From Acidiferrobacter sp. (lineage in GTDB: Bacteria > Pseudomonadota > Gammaproteobacteria > Arenicellales > UBA868), in contig NZKZ01000158.1 of NCBI GenBank assembly GCA_002694065.1, positions 1 through 5,387 on the forward strand: a DNA stretch of 5,387 nt, given 5' to 3'. The position numbers and the translations under genes are program-made. Of the stretch, positions 1 through 5,387 are shown piece after piece. Below the pieces are notes generated by a model. The model did not search any database, had not been told where the DNA came from, and was given only the letters and a program-made list of their open reading frames with translations. Position 1 is the stretch's first letter. Each line of letters begins with the position of its first letter.

Positions 1-797
1 CACATCTGGATCGGAATGGTCTTTTGCTCCGCATCGGCCAGGAAATAAATCAGCACTACCTCATCGAATGAGGTGATGAACGCGAAGAGCGCGCCTGAAA
101 TCACGCCCGGCGTTATCAGAGGCATGATAACGCGGAAGAAGGTCCTTAAGGGTTTCGCCCCCAGGCTGCCTGACGCGCGAATCAGGGTTTCGTCGAACCC
201 GATCAGAGTCGCGGTGACGGTGATAACGACATAGGGTGTGCCCATGACGGCGTGAGCCAGAATGACGCCCAGGTGCGTATACGCGAGGCCGATGTGCGAG
301 TAGAAAAAGAACATGCCTGCCGCGATGATGATGATCGGCACGATGAGCGGCGAGATGAGCAGCGCCATAATCGGCTTGCGGTAGGGCATATGAGGGCGGC
401 TCAGCCCAACGGCGGCCAGCGTGCCTAAAGTTGTGGCAATTAGGGTCGCGAAGATGGCGATGAAGATACTGTTGCGCGCCGCATAGGCCCATTCATAGCC
501 GCGGTTGGAGCCCGATCCACATTCCTGCACTTCGGTGCTCGTCACAAAAGCGTCTGCGGCCTGTGTCGCTTGCTGGGTGCACAACCCGAGCACATCCTTA
601 TACCAACGCAGAGAGAATGCGTCGGGGTCGAGTCTTAACATTCCCTCACTAAACGTAAAGTAAGGTTCGATGTTAAACGACAGCGGGATGATGACCATGA
701 TCGGGGCCATCAGAAAGAAGAACACTACGGCACAGATGACATAAAACGTGTAGTGCCAAACGCGGCCCAAGAGTCCTGTATAGGCGGGTAAGCTCAT
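1..797 (-). CDS. potC: PotC-type ABC transporter permease, second copy (C2), partial at the window's left edge
   Basis: Inner-membrane permease subunit of a spermidine/putrescine-class ABC importer. I translated it by hand: 265 complete codons run without a stop from the ATG at 797 to the window edge, so the C-terminus is missing, about 50 residues if it ends like its paralogue at 3341-4225. Membrane segments lie near residues 14-38, 108-132, 141-166, 175-198 and 230-253; the sixth lies outside the window. The EAA loop that docks on the ATPase is seen near 205-232 (IRASGSLGAKP followed by MPLITPG). It starts 9 bases after the stop of the PotB gene, so the two are surely co-transcribed; the only Shine-Dalgarno-like AGGA is weak and 12 bases away. 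The first 70 residues align without gaps to the paralogue, which supports this start. Compared with it, the periplasmic loop after the first membrane segment is 20 residues longer and holds Cys73 and Cys93. The substrate is unknown. Confidence 0.93.
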   Translation of the reverse strand, partial: MSLPAYTGLLGRVWHYTFYVICAVVFFFLMAPIMVIIPLSFNIEPYFTFSEGMLRLDPDAFSLRWYKDVLGLCTQQATQAADAFVTSTEVQECGSGSNRGYEWAYAARNSIFIAIFATLIATTLGTLAAVGLSRPHMPYRKPIMALLISPLIVPIIIIAAGMFFFYSHIGLAYTHLGVILAHAVMGTPYVVITVTATLIGFDETLIRASGSLGAKPLRTFFRVIMPLITPGVISGALFAFITSFDEVVLIYFLADAEQKTIPIQM

Positions 798-806
798 CTG
801 CGTGAC

Positions 807-2057
807 TTATCCTAGTTTCATCTTGTCAATGCCGACAACCTTGTCGTACAGCCAGTACAGGATCAATACTGCTATCAGCAGTATGCTGCCCATGGCGGCC
901 GCAAGACCCCAGTTCAGTGAGGATTTCATGTGGAACGCAATCTGGTTGCTGATCATCTGGCCTTTGCTTCCGCCCACCAGGGCTGGGGTGATGTAGTACC
1001 CGACCGAGAGCACGAATACCAGCAGGCCTCCAGCGCCGATTCCTGGAATAGACCGCGGCCAGAAAATACGCCAGAAGGTGATGAAGGGGTTTGCTCCCAA
1101 TGACTGCGAGGCACGAAGTTCATACAGCGGAATGGTTTTCATCACGCTGTACATCGGCAGTACCATAAAGGGCAGTAGGATCTGGGTCATGGCGATCAAG
1201 GTGCCCTGAAGGTTGAAGATCATCTGAAGTCGCCCCTGTTCACTGATGATCCCTAGCCACACCATGATGTCGTTAAGTACCCCCTGCGTCTGCAATAGCA
1301 CAATCCACGAAGTGGTTCTGACAAGCAATGACGTCCAGAACGGCAGCAGCACCATGATGATCAGGAGGTTTCCGATTCGCGGCGGCTGCGTTGAGATCAG
1401 ATAGGCAATCGGGTAACCGATGAGCAAAGTCAGCAGGGTGACGAGCAAACTGATCCAGAGCGTCCGCAGAAAGAGGGTGACGTAGATCTGCTTCTCTTCA
1501 GGCTTTTCGACGATGTTTCCATCGTTATCAAAATCGCGGTCTACCGCGTTAAGAAAGTACCGCGTTGTGTAGCGGTCGCTCACTTTTTTGAGGACACCCC
1601 AGGTATTGATATCTCCCCACCGTTTATCGGCTTTGATCATGGCCTCGCGATAAGGAGGGGACTTGATCTTCTTGAACTTGCGTTTGGTTTTAAGAATCAG
1701 GCTTCGCCCGCCAGAGAGGCTGTAATTCAGGTGAGTTGCAATCCTGCCGAGCGTGCCCGCTTCTTTTGCTGCCGTGAGATCGATAAACGCAACTTCAAAT
1801 ACCTCTTCAGAGGGTAGCTCAGCCCCATCCCACTCATTGAGCGCCTGAACCAGATTAGGGGCAAGTTCTGTCATTCTCGGGTTGTCAACACTACGGAAAA
1901 GCATGCTGGCAATCGGAATCGCAAAAGTGACGATCACGAAAATCAGCAGCGGCAGAACCATTCCGAAGGCGATATATTTTTTTCGCCGCTCTGCCTGCGC
2001 AAGGCGTTCCTTTAGCGGAACCCCATCGATCATGATTGGTTGAGCAGCTTTGGCCAT
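807..2057 (-). CDS. potB: PotB-type ABC transporter permease with a large periplasmic insert
   Basis: Inner-membrane permease subunit that would pair with a PotC-type partner to form the channel of a polyamine-class ABC importer. The protein has 416 residues, against roughly 280-300 for classical PotB. The extra length is a periplasmic domain at about residues 55-194, between the first membrane segment (about 29-54) and the second (about 195-219). Later segments lie near 228-251, 285-303, 340-360 and 386-404. The EAA-type ATPase-docking loop is at about 311-340 (LYELRASQSLGANP, then PRSIPG). The insert carries a lysine-rich patch (about 123-132) and an acidic DFDNDGNI stretch (175-182). From memory, similarly long permeases are common in marine and soil proteobacteria, so the insert looks like a subfamily trait. 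The start at 2057 is the most upstream ATG after an in-frame stop; Met9 at 2033 is an alternative, and neither has a good ribosome binding site. It lies 52 bases after the ATPase gene and 9 before the second PotC gene. Confidence 0.92.
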   Translation of the reverse strand: MAKAAQPIMIDGVPLKERLAQAERRKKYIAFGMVLPLLIFVIVTFAIPIASMLFRSVDNPRMTELAPNLVQALNEWDGAELPSEEVFEVAFIDLTAAKEAGTLGRIATHLNYSLSGGRSLILKTKRKFKKIKSPPYREAMIKADKRWGDINTWGVLKKVSDRYTTRYFLNAVDRDFDNDGNIVEKPEEKQIYVTLFLRTLWISLLVTLLTLLIGYPIAYLISTQPPRIGNLLIIMVLLPFWTSLLVRTTSWIVLLQTQGVLNDIMVWLGIISEQGRLQMIFNLQGTLIAMTQILLPFMVLPMYSVMKTIPLYELRASQSLGANPFITFWRIFWPRSIPGIGAGGLLVFVLSVGYYITPALVGGSKGQMISNQIAFHMKSSLNWGLAAAMGSILLIAVLILYWLYDKVVGIDKMKLG

Positions 2058-2109
2058 CGGATTTGGTCTGAGGTATTAAAGGGATTTAGCTTGGTGTCGC
2101 GTACTTCGG

Positions 2110-3210
2110 TCAGTTCGGCGCGTCTAACGCCCGGCAGTCTTCCGAAAGCCAGCCGACAGAGACCGATTCTCCCTCGCGTAGGTGGCTGTGATTGGCTGCA
2201 TTCGGCACCTTTACGATGAACTGATCGTTTCCACAAAGCTCGAGTCGCGCCCGGATATGGTCACCGAGATAAATCAGCTCTTTGACATCTCCCTGAACCT
2301 GATTGTCACAGCTGCCCGCTTCCGGGTTGATGGTGACACGCTCAGGACGCAGTGACAGGGTGGTTTGGCTGCCGACACCATCCACATTAACTGTGAGCGC
2401 TTTCAGGACCTCACCGGTTCCCAATTCCACAACACATCGGTCTGCCTGGCTCTCTCGGACGGTGCCGAGAAAAGTGTTGTTCTCCCCGATAAACTGAGCG
2501 ACGAAAGCATTCTGCGGCTGCTCATAAAGCACATCCGGCGGTGCGACCTGCTGCACCACCCCATCATCGAACACACACACGCGGTTAGACATGGTGAGCG
2601 CCTCTGACTGATCATGTGTCACGTAGACCACTGTGACCCCGAGATTCTCATGAATATGCTTGATCTCATACTGCATCTGCTCGCGCAATTGCTTGTCCAG
2701 CGCTCCAAGAGGTTCGTCCATCAGCACCAGCTTTGGTTCGAAAACCAGAGCACGGGCAACAGCAACACGCTGTTGCTGACCACCGGATAACTGTCCCGGG
2801 CGACGTCCAGCGAATCCGCTCAACTGCACCATGCCTAGTGCTTTCTCCACCCGATCTGTGATCTCGTTTTTCGGAACTTTTCGGACTTCGAGCGGATATG
2901 CCAGATTCTCTCGCACAGTCATATGCGGGAACAGCGCATAGTTTTGGAATACGATGCCGATATCACGCTTCCACGGGGGGACATTGTTGATACCCGTACC
3001 ATCCAGCATGATCTCCCCGCTGGTCGCGGTTTCAAATCCTGCGAGCATCATCAGGCAAGTGGTTTTCCCCGAGCCAGAAGGGCCCAACATCGTCATGAAC
3101 TCGCCGCGTTCAACGCCAAGATTGAGATCTTTGACAACTAGGTTTTCGCCGTCGTAACTCTTCTGGACCTCTTGGAAGCTGACGTACGCATCTGATATTG
3201 ATGTGCTCAT
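2110..3210 (-). CDS. potA: PotA-type ABC transporter ATP-binding protein
   Basis: Cytoplasmic ATPase that powers the adjacent permeases. At 366 residues it is near the usual PotA length (about 370-380). All motifs of a working ATPase are present in order: Walker A GPSGSGKT (43-50), Q-loop Gln89 (VFQNYALFPHMTV), signature LSGGQ (141-145), Walker B LVLMDEP (161-167, catalytic Glu166), D-loop GALD (169-172) and switch His199 (THDQSEAL). A C-terminal TOBE_2-type domain runs from about 281 to 356 (LSLRPERV, YLGDHIRARLEL), as in PotA, PotG and other CUT1/MOI-type importers. It is the only ATPase in the window, so both PotC copies probably share it. The start at 3210 fits the usual short N-terminal extension before the first strand (YVSFQEVQKSY); no clear Shine-Dalgarno sequence precedes it. 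The family assignment is firm; polyamine as substrate is not shown. Confidence 0.96.
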   Translation of the reverse strand: MSTSISDAYVSFQEVQKSYDGENLVVKDLNLGVERGEFMTMLGPSGSGKTTCLMMLAGFETATSGEIMLDGTGINNVPPWKRDIGIVFQNYALFPHMTVRENLAYPLEVRKVPKNEITDRVEKALGMVQLSGFAGRRPGQLSGGQQQRVAVARALVFEPKLVLMDEPLGALDKQLREQMQYEIKHIHENLGVTVVYVTHDQSEALTMSNRVCVFDDGVVQQVAPPDVLYEQPQNAFVAQFIGENNTFLGTVRESQADRCVVELGTGEVLKALTVNVDGVGSQTTLSLRPERVTINPEAGSCDNQVQGDVKELIYLGDHIRARLELCGNDQFIVKVPNAANHSHLREGESVSVGWLSEDCRALDAPN

Positions 3211-3340
3211 GTTTTATTCAACGTATTGTTATCGAACGTTCGGGGTGCTGCCTTATTATCCGATTTTCGATGGATCGATCGCCGAAAACCTGTTGCCCCA
3301 TAAATTCAGCGCTTGTTTCTCCCATATCTGGAGGAGATTT
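3211..3340. other. 130-base gap between the first PotC-type gene and the ATPase gene
   Basis: This is the only sizeable gap inside the leftward gene set. It contains the perfect 10-base palindrome CGAACGTTCG (3233-3242), 22 bases upstream of the ATPase start. It also has an imperfect stem TTTTCG/CGAAAA (3264-3269 with 3283-3288) enclosing GATCGATC (3273-3280). A -10-like GATAAT occurs on the minus strand (3260-3255), but I see no acceptable -35 at 16-18 bases. No terminator with a T-run follows the PotC-type gene, so read-through into the ATPase gene is likely, perhaps with an extra regulated start here. Confidence 0.4.
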
Positions 3341-4225
3341 TCAAGCCCTGTTGGCACTTTGCGGTGCCAGATAGCGCTCAGTCCGCCGTCGGAGCAGCTC
3401 CACGCTGATCAGAATCAGTACAGAAAGTGTCACCATGATCGTTGCGACGGCGAGGATCGTCAGCGTGATCTCTTGACGAATTCCCGACCAGATCAGCCTC
3501 GGCAGGGTAATTTGTTCCTCACTTGCCAAGAAGATAACGACGACAATTTCGTCAAGCGATGTAACGAACGCGAACAGCGCGCCAGTCATGATTCCAGGAA
3601 AAGTCAAAGGTAACACCACCCGGGCAAACGTCTTGATGGGTCGCGCCCCCAGACTGTACGACGCGCGCAGATACTGGGTATCGAATCCGGTTAGGGTTGC
3701 CGTGACGGCAATAATGACAAACGGTGTGCCCAGAACCGCATGCGCCAGGATGATCCCAAGATCCGTATAAGCCAGATGATATTTGGAGTAGTACGCGAAT
3801 ATTCCTGCGGCGGTGATGATGATGGGGACGATCATGGGTGAGATCAAAAATGCCATGATGATTCGTCGGTAGGGCATTTCAGGCCGGCTGAGACCGATAG
3901 CCGCCACTGTTCCCAGCGCCGTAGCAATCAACGTTGCGCAGATACCGATGTATAAACTGGTCCAAGCCGCCGAGGCCCACTCAGAGCCATGAGAGCCCGG
4001 CCGATTTGGAGTGTGCAGTATCTCTCGATACCATTTCAGTGAAAACGCCTCGGGGTCCAGTCTCAGCATTCCCTCGCTAAAGGTGAAGTAGGAGTCTGCG
4101 TTAAAGGAGAGCGGGATAATGACCAGCAGCGGCCCGATCAGCAGCAGAAAGATCAGCGAGCACAGCGAGAGAAAGACCCAGTGCCAAAGGCGGCCGAGCC
4201 AGCCACGGTAGTTGGACTGGTACAT
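3341..4225 (-). CDS. potC: PotC-type ABC transporter permease, first copy (C1)
   Basis: Complete 294-residue inner-membrane permease of the PotC/PotI class. Six membrane segments lie near residues 14-38, 88-112, 121-146, 155-178, 210-233 and 255-277. The EAA loop for ATPase docking lies near 185-212 (YLRASYSLGARP, then LPLTFPGI). The C-terminal tail is basic (ELLRRRTERY). By hand count it is about 62% identical to the second PotC-type permease at 1-797 (148 of 237 aligned positions), and its loop after the first membrane segment is 20 residues shorter, without cysteines. It is the first gene of the leftward set, downstream of the promoter at 4326-4354, with a leader of about 94 bases. The ATG at 4225 is the only one before an in-frame stop upstream; its Shine-Dalgarno is poor. 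A 130-base gap separates it from the ATPase gene. It could be the partner of PotB for a different substrate or condition from its paralogue; this is inference. Confidence 0.95.
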   Translation of the reverse strand: MYQSNYRGWLGRLWHWVFLSLCSLIFLLLIGPLLVIIPLSFNADSYFTFSEGMLRLDPEAFSLKWYREILHTPNRPGSHGSEWASAAWTSLYIGICATLIATALGTVAAIGLSRPEMPYRRIIMAFLISPMIVPIIITAAGIFAYYSKYHLAYTDLGIILAHAVLGTPFVIIAVTATLTGFDTQYLRASYSLGARPIKTFARVVLPLTFPGIMTGALFAFVTSLDEIVVVIFLASEEQITLPRLIWSGIRQEITLTILAVATIMVTLSVLILISVELLRRRTERYLAPQSANRA

Positions 4226-4290
4226 TGCGCTACGTCGTGTGGGCTATTAATTGAGTGCGTATAAGCCGATCGAGGTTTAGACGTCAGGTA

Positions 4291-4314
4291 CGGTCCGGCA
4301 GGCGTTGCGGACCG
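4291..4314. repeat. 7-base inverted repeat in the transporter leader
   Basis: CGGTCCG (4291-4297) and CGGACCG (4308-4314) form a perfect GC-rich stem with a 10-base loop. If transcription starts near 4319, this hairpin would occupy about the first 30 bases of the transporter mRNA. It could stabilise the 5' end or be a second protein site; no T-run follows in either direction, so it does not look like a terminator. Confidence 0.4.
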
Positions 4315-4325
4315 GCCTATATGTC

Positions 4326-4354
4326 ATTATAGGAGCATCTCAATCTGGCGTCAG
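4326..4354 (-). promoter_or_regulatory. Sigma70-like promoter of the leftward transporter genes
   Basis: Read on the minus strand, CTGACG (4354-4349, 4 of 6 matches to TTGACA) is followed after exactly 17 bases by a perfect TATAAT (4331-4326). Transcription would begin near 4319, giving a leader of roughly 94 bases before the first PotC-type gene. The -35 overlaps the left arm of the 9-base inverted repeat at 4344-4384. The match and location are seen directly; activity is inferred. Confidence 0.65.
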
Positions 4355-4384
4355 CGATGGGCAGTCCGCGTCCCCGACGCCAGA
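4344..4384. promoter_or_regulatory. Perfect 9-base inverted repeat, candidate operator between the divergent genes
   Basis: TCTGGCGTC (4344-4352) and its exact reverse complement GACGCCAGA (4376-4384) are separated by 23 bases, so the arm centres are 32 bases apart, about three helical turns. The left arm covers part of the -35 (4349-4354) of the transporter promoter. The right arm ends 36 bases before the ghrA ATG. A regulator bound to both arms could block the transporter promoter and affect ghrA at the same time. The alternative is an RNA hairpin in the ghrA leader with a 9-base stem. No T-run follows on either strand, so it is not a simple terminator. Confidence 0.5.
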
Positions 4385-4408
4385 AACAGGCTCAAAGGGA
4401 TCGATCAC

Positions 4409-4417
4409 AAGGGGTGA
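4409..4417 (+). promoter_or_regulatory. Ribosome binding site of the ghrA-like gene
   Basis: AAGGGGTGA closely resembles the Shine-Dalgarno consensus AAGGAGGTGA. The GGGG ends 6 bases before the ATG at 4421, so this site decides that start over the in-frame ATG at 4445. It is the only strong ribosome binding site in the window; the four transporter genes have weak or no visible ones. Confidence 0.8.
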
Positions 4418-4420
4418 ATC

Positions 4421-5365
4421 ATGTTGAAAACTGGGCGGGCAGTGATGCTCCTAAAGACCGATGCGCGGGATAAGCAATGGATCGATGCCTTCTCCCGGGT
4501 CATGCCGGAACTTGAAGTCCGTCTTTGGCCGGATATAGGAGATCCCGGCGAGATCAACTGCGCTTTGCTTTGGGGTCCGCCGCCAGAATTGTTCGACGCA
4601 CTGGATAACCTTGAAGTGATTTTCTCAATCGGCGCGGGAGTCGATTCACTCCTGACCTGTCCGACTCTGCCGGCCCACCTGCCGATCGTGAGAATGGTGG
4701 AGCCGGAATTGACGGCCGGCATGGTGGAGTTCTGCCTGTTTCATGTCCTTCGGTTTCATCGGCTTATGCCCCAATTTGAAACCAATCGTATTGCGCAGCA
4801 TTGGGAAGAGCTGACTCAGCCCCCGGCCAGTGAGATCACGGTGGGGGTGATGGGTCTGGGCGTGCTTGGCATGGCATTGGCGCGTCAATTAACGGCGCTT
4901 CGATATCAGGTGGTTGGCTACCGCCGAAGCCCGGGTGATATTGCGGGTGTGGAAGTGTTTCACGGTGAGGAACAACTCGAGGCCTTTATGCGCCGCAGTG
5001 AGATGCTGGTTGCCCTGATGCCCTCTACCCGGGAGACGAGAGGGCTCGTTAACCGCAAGACCCTTAGCTGGTTGCCGTCTGGGTCATACTTTATTAATGC
5101 GGGCCGCGGGGATCTCGTCAACGAGCAGGATCTTGTCGACGCTCTGGATGAAGGAAGCCTCGCCGGAGCGGCCCTGGACGTTTTTGAAACTGAGCCCCTG
5201 CCGCAAGACAGTGCGCTATGGACACACGATAAAGTGTATCTGACTCCGCACATTGCGAGTATCACGCATCCCCCCACTGCCTGCCGTTACATAGCGGATG
5301 CTATTAATGGTTTTCGACAGGATAAGCCCTGGCCTAATCTTGTTGAATCCGGGCGGGGCTACTGA
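4421..5365 (+). CDS. ghrA: GhrA-type 2-hydroxyacid dehydrogenase (glyoxylate/hydroxypyruvate reductase)
   Basis: Cytoplasmic NAD(P)H-dependent enzyme expected to reduce glyoxylate to glycolate or hydroxypyruvate to glycerate. It has 314 residues, close to E. coli GhrA (312). Visible landmarks are the substrate-loop GAGVDS (71-76), the Rossmann motif GLGVLG (145-150), catalytic Arg229 in NAGRGD, catalytic Glu258 in FETEP and catalytic His277 in TPHIAS. The protein ends in RGY, as I recall E. coli GhrA does. The stretch after the second Rossmann strand reads GYRRS (166-170); Arg and Ser there, in place of an acidic residue, favour NADPH over NADH. The ATG at 4421 is chosen because AAGGGGTGA lies just upstream at good spacing; Met9 at 4445 is the next in-frame choice. 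The gene diverges from the transporter genes, with 195 bases between the starts. The subfamily is clear, but the physiological substrate could be another 2-keto acid. Confidence 0.95.
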   Translation: MLKTGRAVMLLKTDARDKQWIDAFSRVMPELEVRLWPDIGDPGEINCALLWGPPPELFDALDNLEVIFSIGAGVDSLLTCPTLPAHLPIVRMVEPELTAGMVEFCLFHVLRFHRLMPQFETNRIAQHWEELTQPPASEITVGVMGLGVLGMALARQLTALRYQVVGYRRSPGDIAGVEVFHGEEQLEAFMRRSEMLVALMPSTRETRGLVNRKTLSWLPSGSYFINAGRGDLVNEQDLVDALDEGSLAGAALDVFETEPLPQDSALWTHDKVYLTPHIASITHPPTACRYIADAINGFRQDKPWPNLVESGRGY

Positions 5366-5387
5366 CGGCCAGCGCGTAATTTCGGAA

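Noticed and set aside
61..492. Open frame of 143 codons on the minus strand, rich in His and Arg
   Set aside because: It lies inside the second PotC-type gene in another frame. The true frame gives a continuous, recognisable permease that matches the paralogue; this one has no membrane pattern or known motif.
2030..2236. Minus-strand open frame bridging the ATPase and PotB genes
   Set aside because: It overlaps the well-supported end of the ATPase and start of PotB in another frame and shows no protein family features.
3218..3325. 35-codon open frame on the minus strand in the gap before the ATPase gene
   Set aside because: It has no ribosome binding site (the bases upstream are pyrimidine-rich), no recognisable motif and could arise by chance; not called as a gene.
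3318..3337. TCTCC/GGAGA inverted repeat just after the first PotC-type gene as a possible terminator
   Set aside because: The stem is only 5 bases and no T-run follows it on the minus strand, so termination is not supported.
4251..4334. Plus-strand promoter for the dehydrogenase (for example TTGCGG at 4305 with TATAGG at 4329)
   Set aside because: Each element matches the consensus only partly (3 of 6 and 4 of 6) with an 18-base spacer; several equally weak pairs exist, so no specific site is called, although a promoter must lie in or near this gap.
4421..5365. Minus-strand open frames of 80-105 codons opposite the dehydrogenase
   Set aside because: They are antisense shadows of a gene with intact catalytic residues and a strong ribosome binding site.
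1..5387. Defence system, mobile element, CRISPR array or other wholly new system
   Set aside because: All long frames are explained by one importer and one dehydrogenase; there are no transposase, integrase, nuclease or direct-repeat array signatures.

Overview
The window looks like the chromosome of a Gram-negative proteobacterium, probably a gammaproteobacterium. The grounds are moderate GC, PotABC-type and GhrA-type proteins of proteobacterial character, and a sigma70-like promoter. The genus cannot be read from the sequence. Nearly all of the window is coding, and no RNA gene, mobile element or CRISPR array is visible.

Four genes run leftward on the minus strand and encode most of one ABC importer of the spermidine/putrescine (PotABC) class. 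In transcription order they are a PotC-type permease (4225 to 3341, here C1), the ATPase PotA (3210 to 2110), a PotB-type permease with a large periplasmic insert (2057 to 807), and a second PotC-type permease (797 to beyond base 1, here C2). C2 is cut by the left edge. C1 and C2 are clear paralogues, about 62% identical by hand count, so the locus has one ATPase, one PotB and two alternative PotC partners. No substrate-binding protein gene is present; it may lie left of base 1 or elsewhere. The true substrate is not shown; polyamine-like compounds are only the family default.

On the plus strand, 4421 to 5365 encodes a GhrA-type 2-hydroxyacid dehydrogenase (glyoxylate/hydroxypyruvate reductase), divergent from the transporter genes. 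The arrangement suggests that an imported compound is broken down to a 2-keto acid such as glyoxylate or hydroxypyruvate. This is inference.

The 195-base gap between the divergent genes (4226 to 4420) is the regulatory centre. It holds a good sigma70-like promoter for the transporter genes, with a perfect TATAAT and a 17-base spacer. A perfect 9-base inverted repeat has one arm overlapping the -35 of that promoter, and a short hairpin lies in the transporter leader. A strong ribosome binding site precedes the dehydrogenase. The second gap (3211 to 3340), between C1 and the ATPase, holds a 10-base palindrome but no convincing promoter or terminator.

No wholly new system was found. The most unusual points are the doubled PotC subunit, the cysteine-bearing insertion that separates the two copies, and the shared operator-like repeat.
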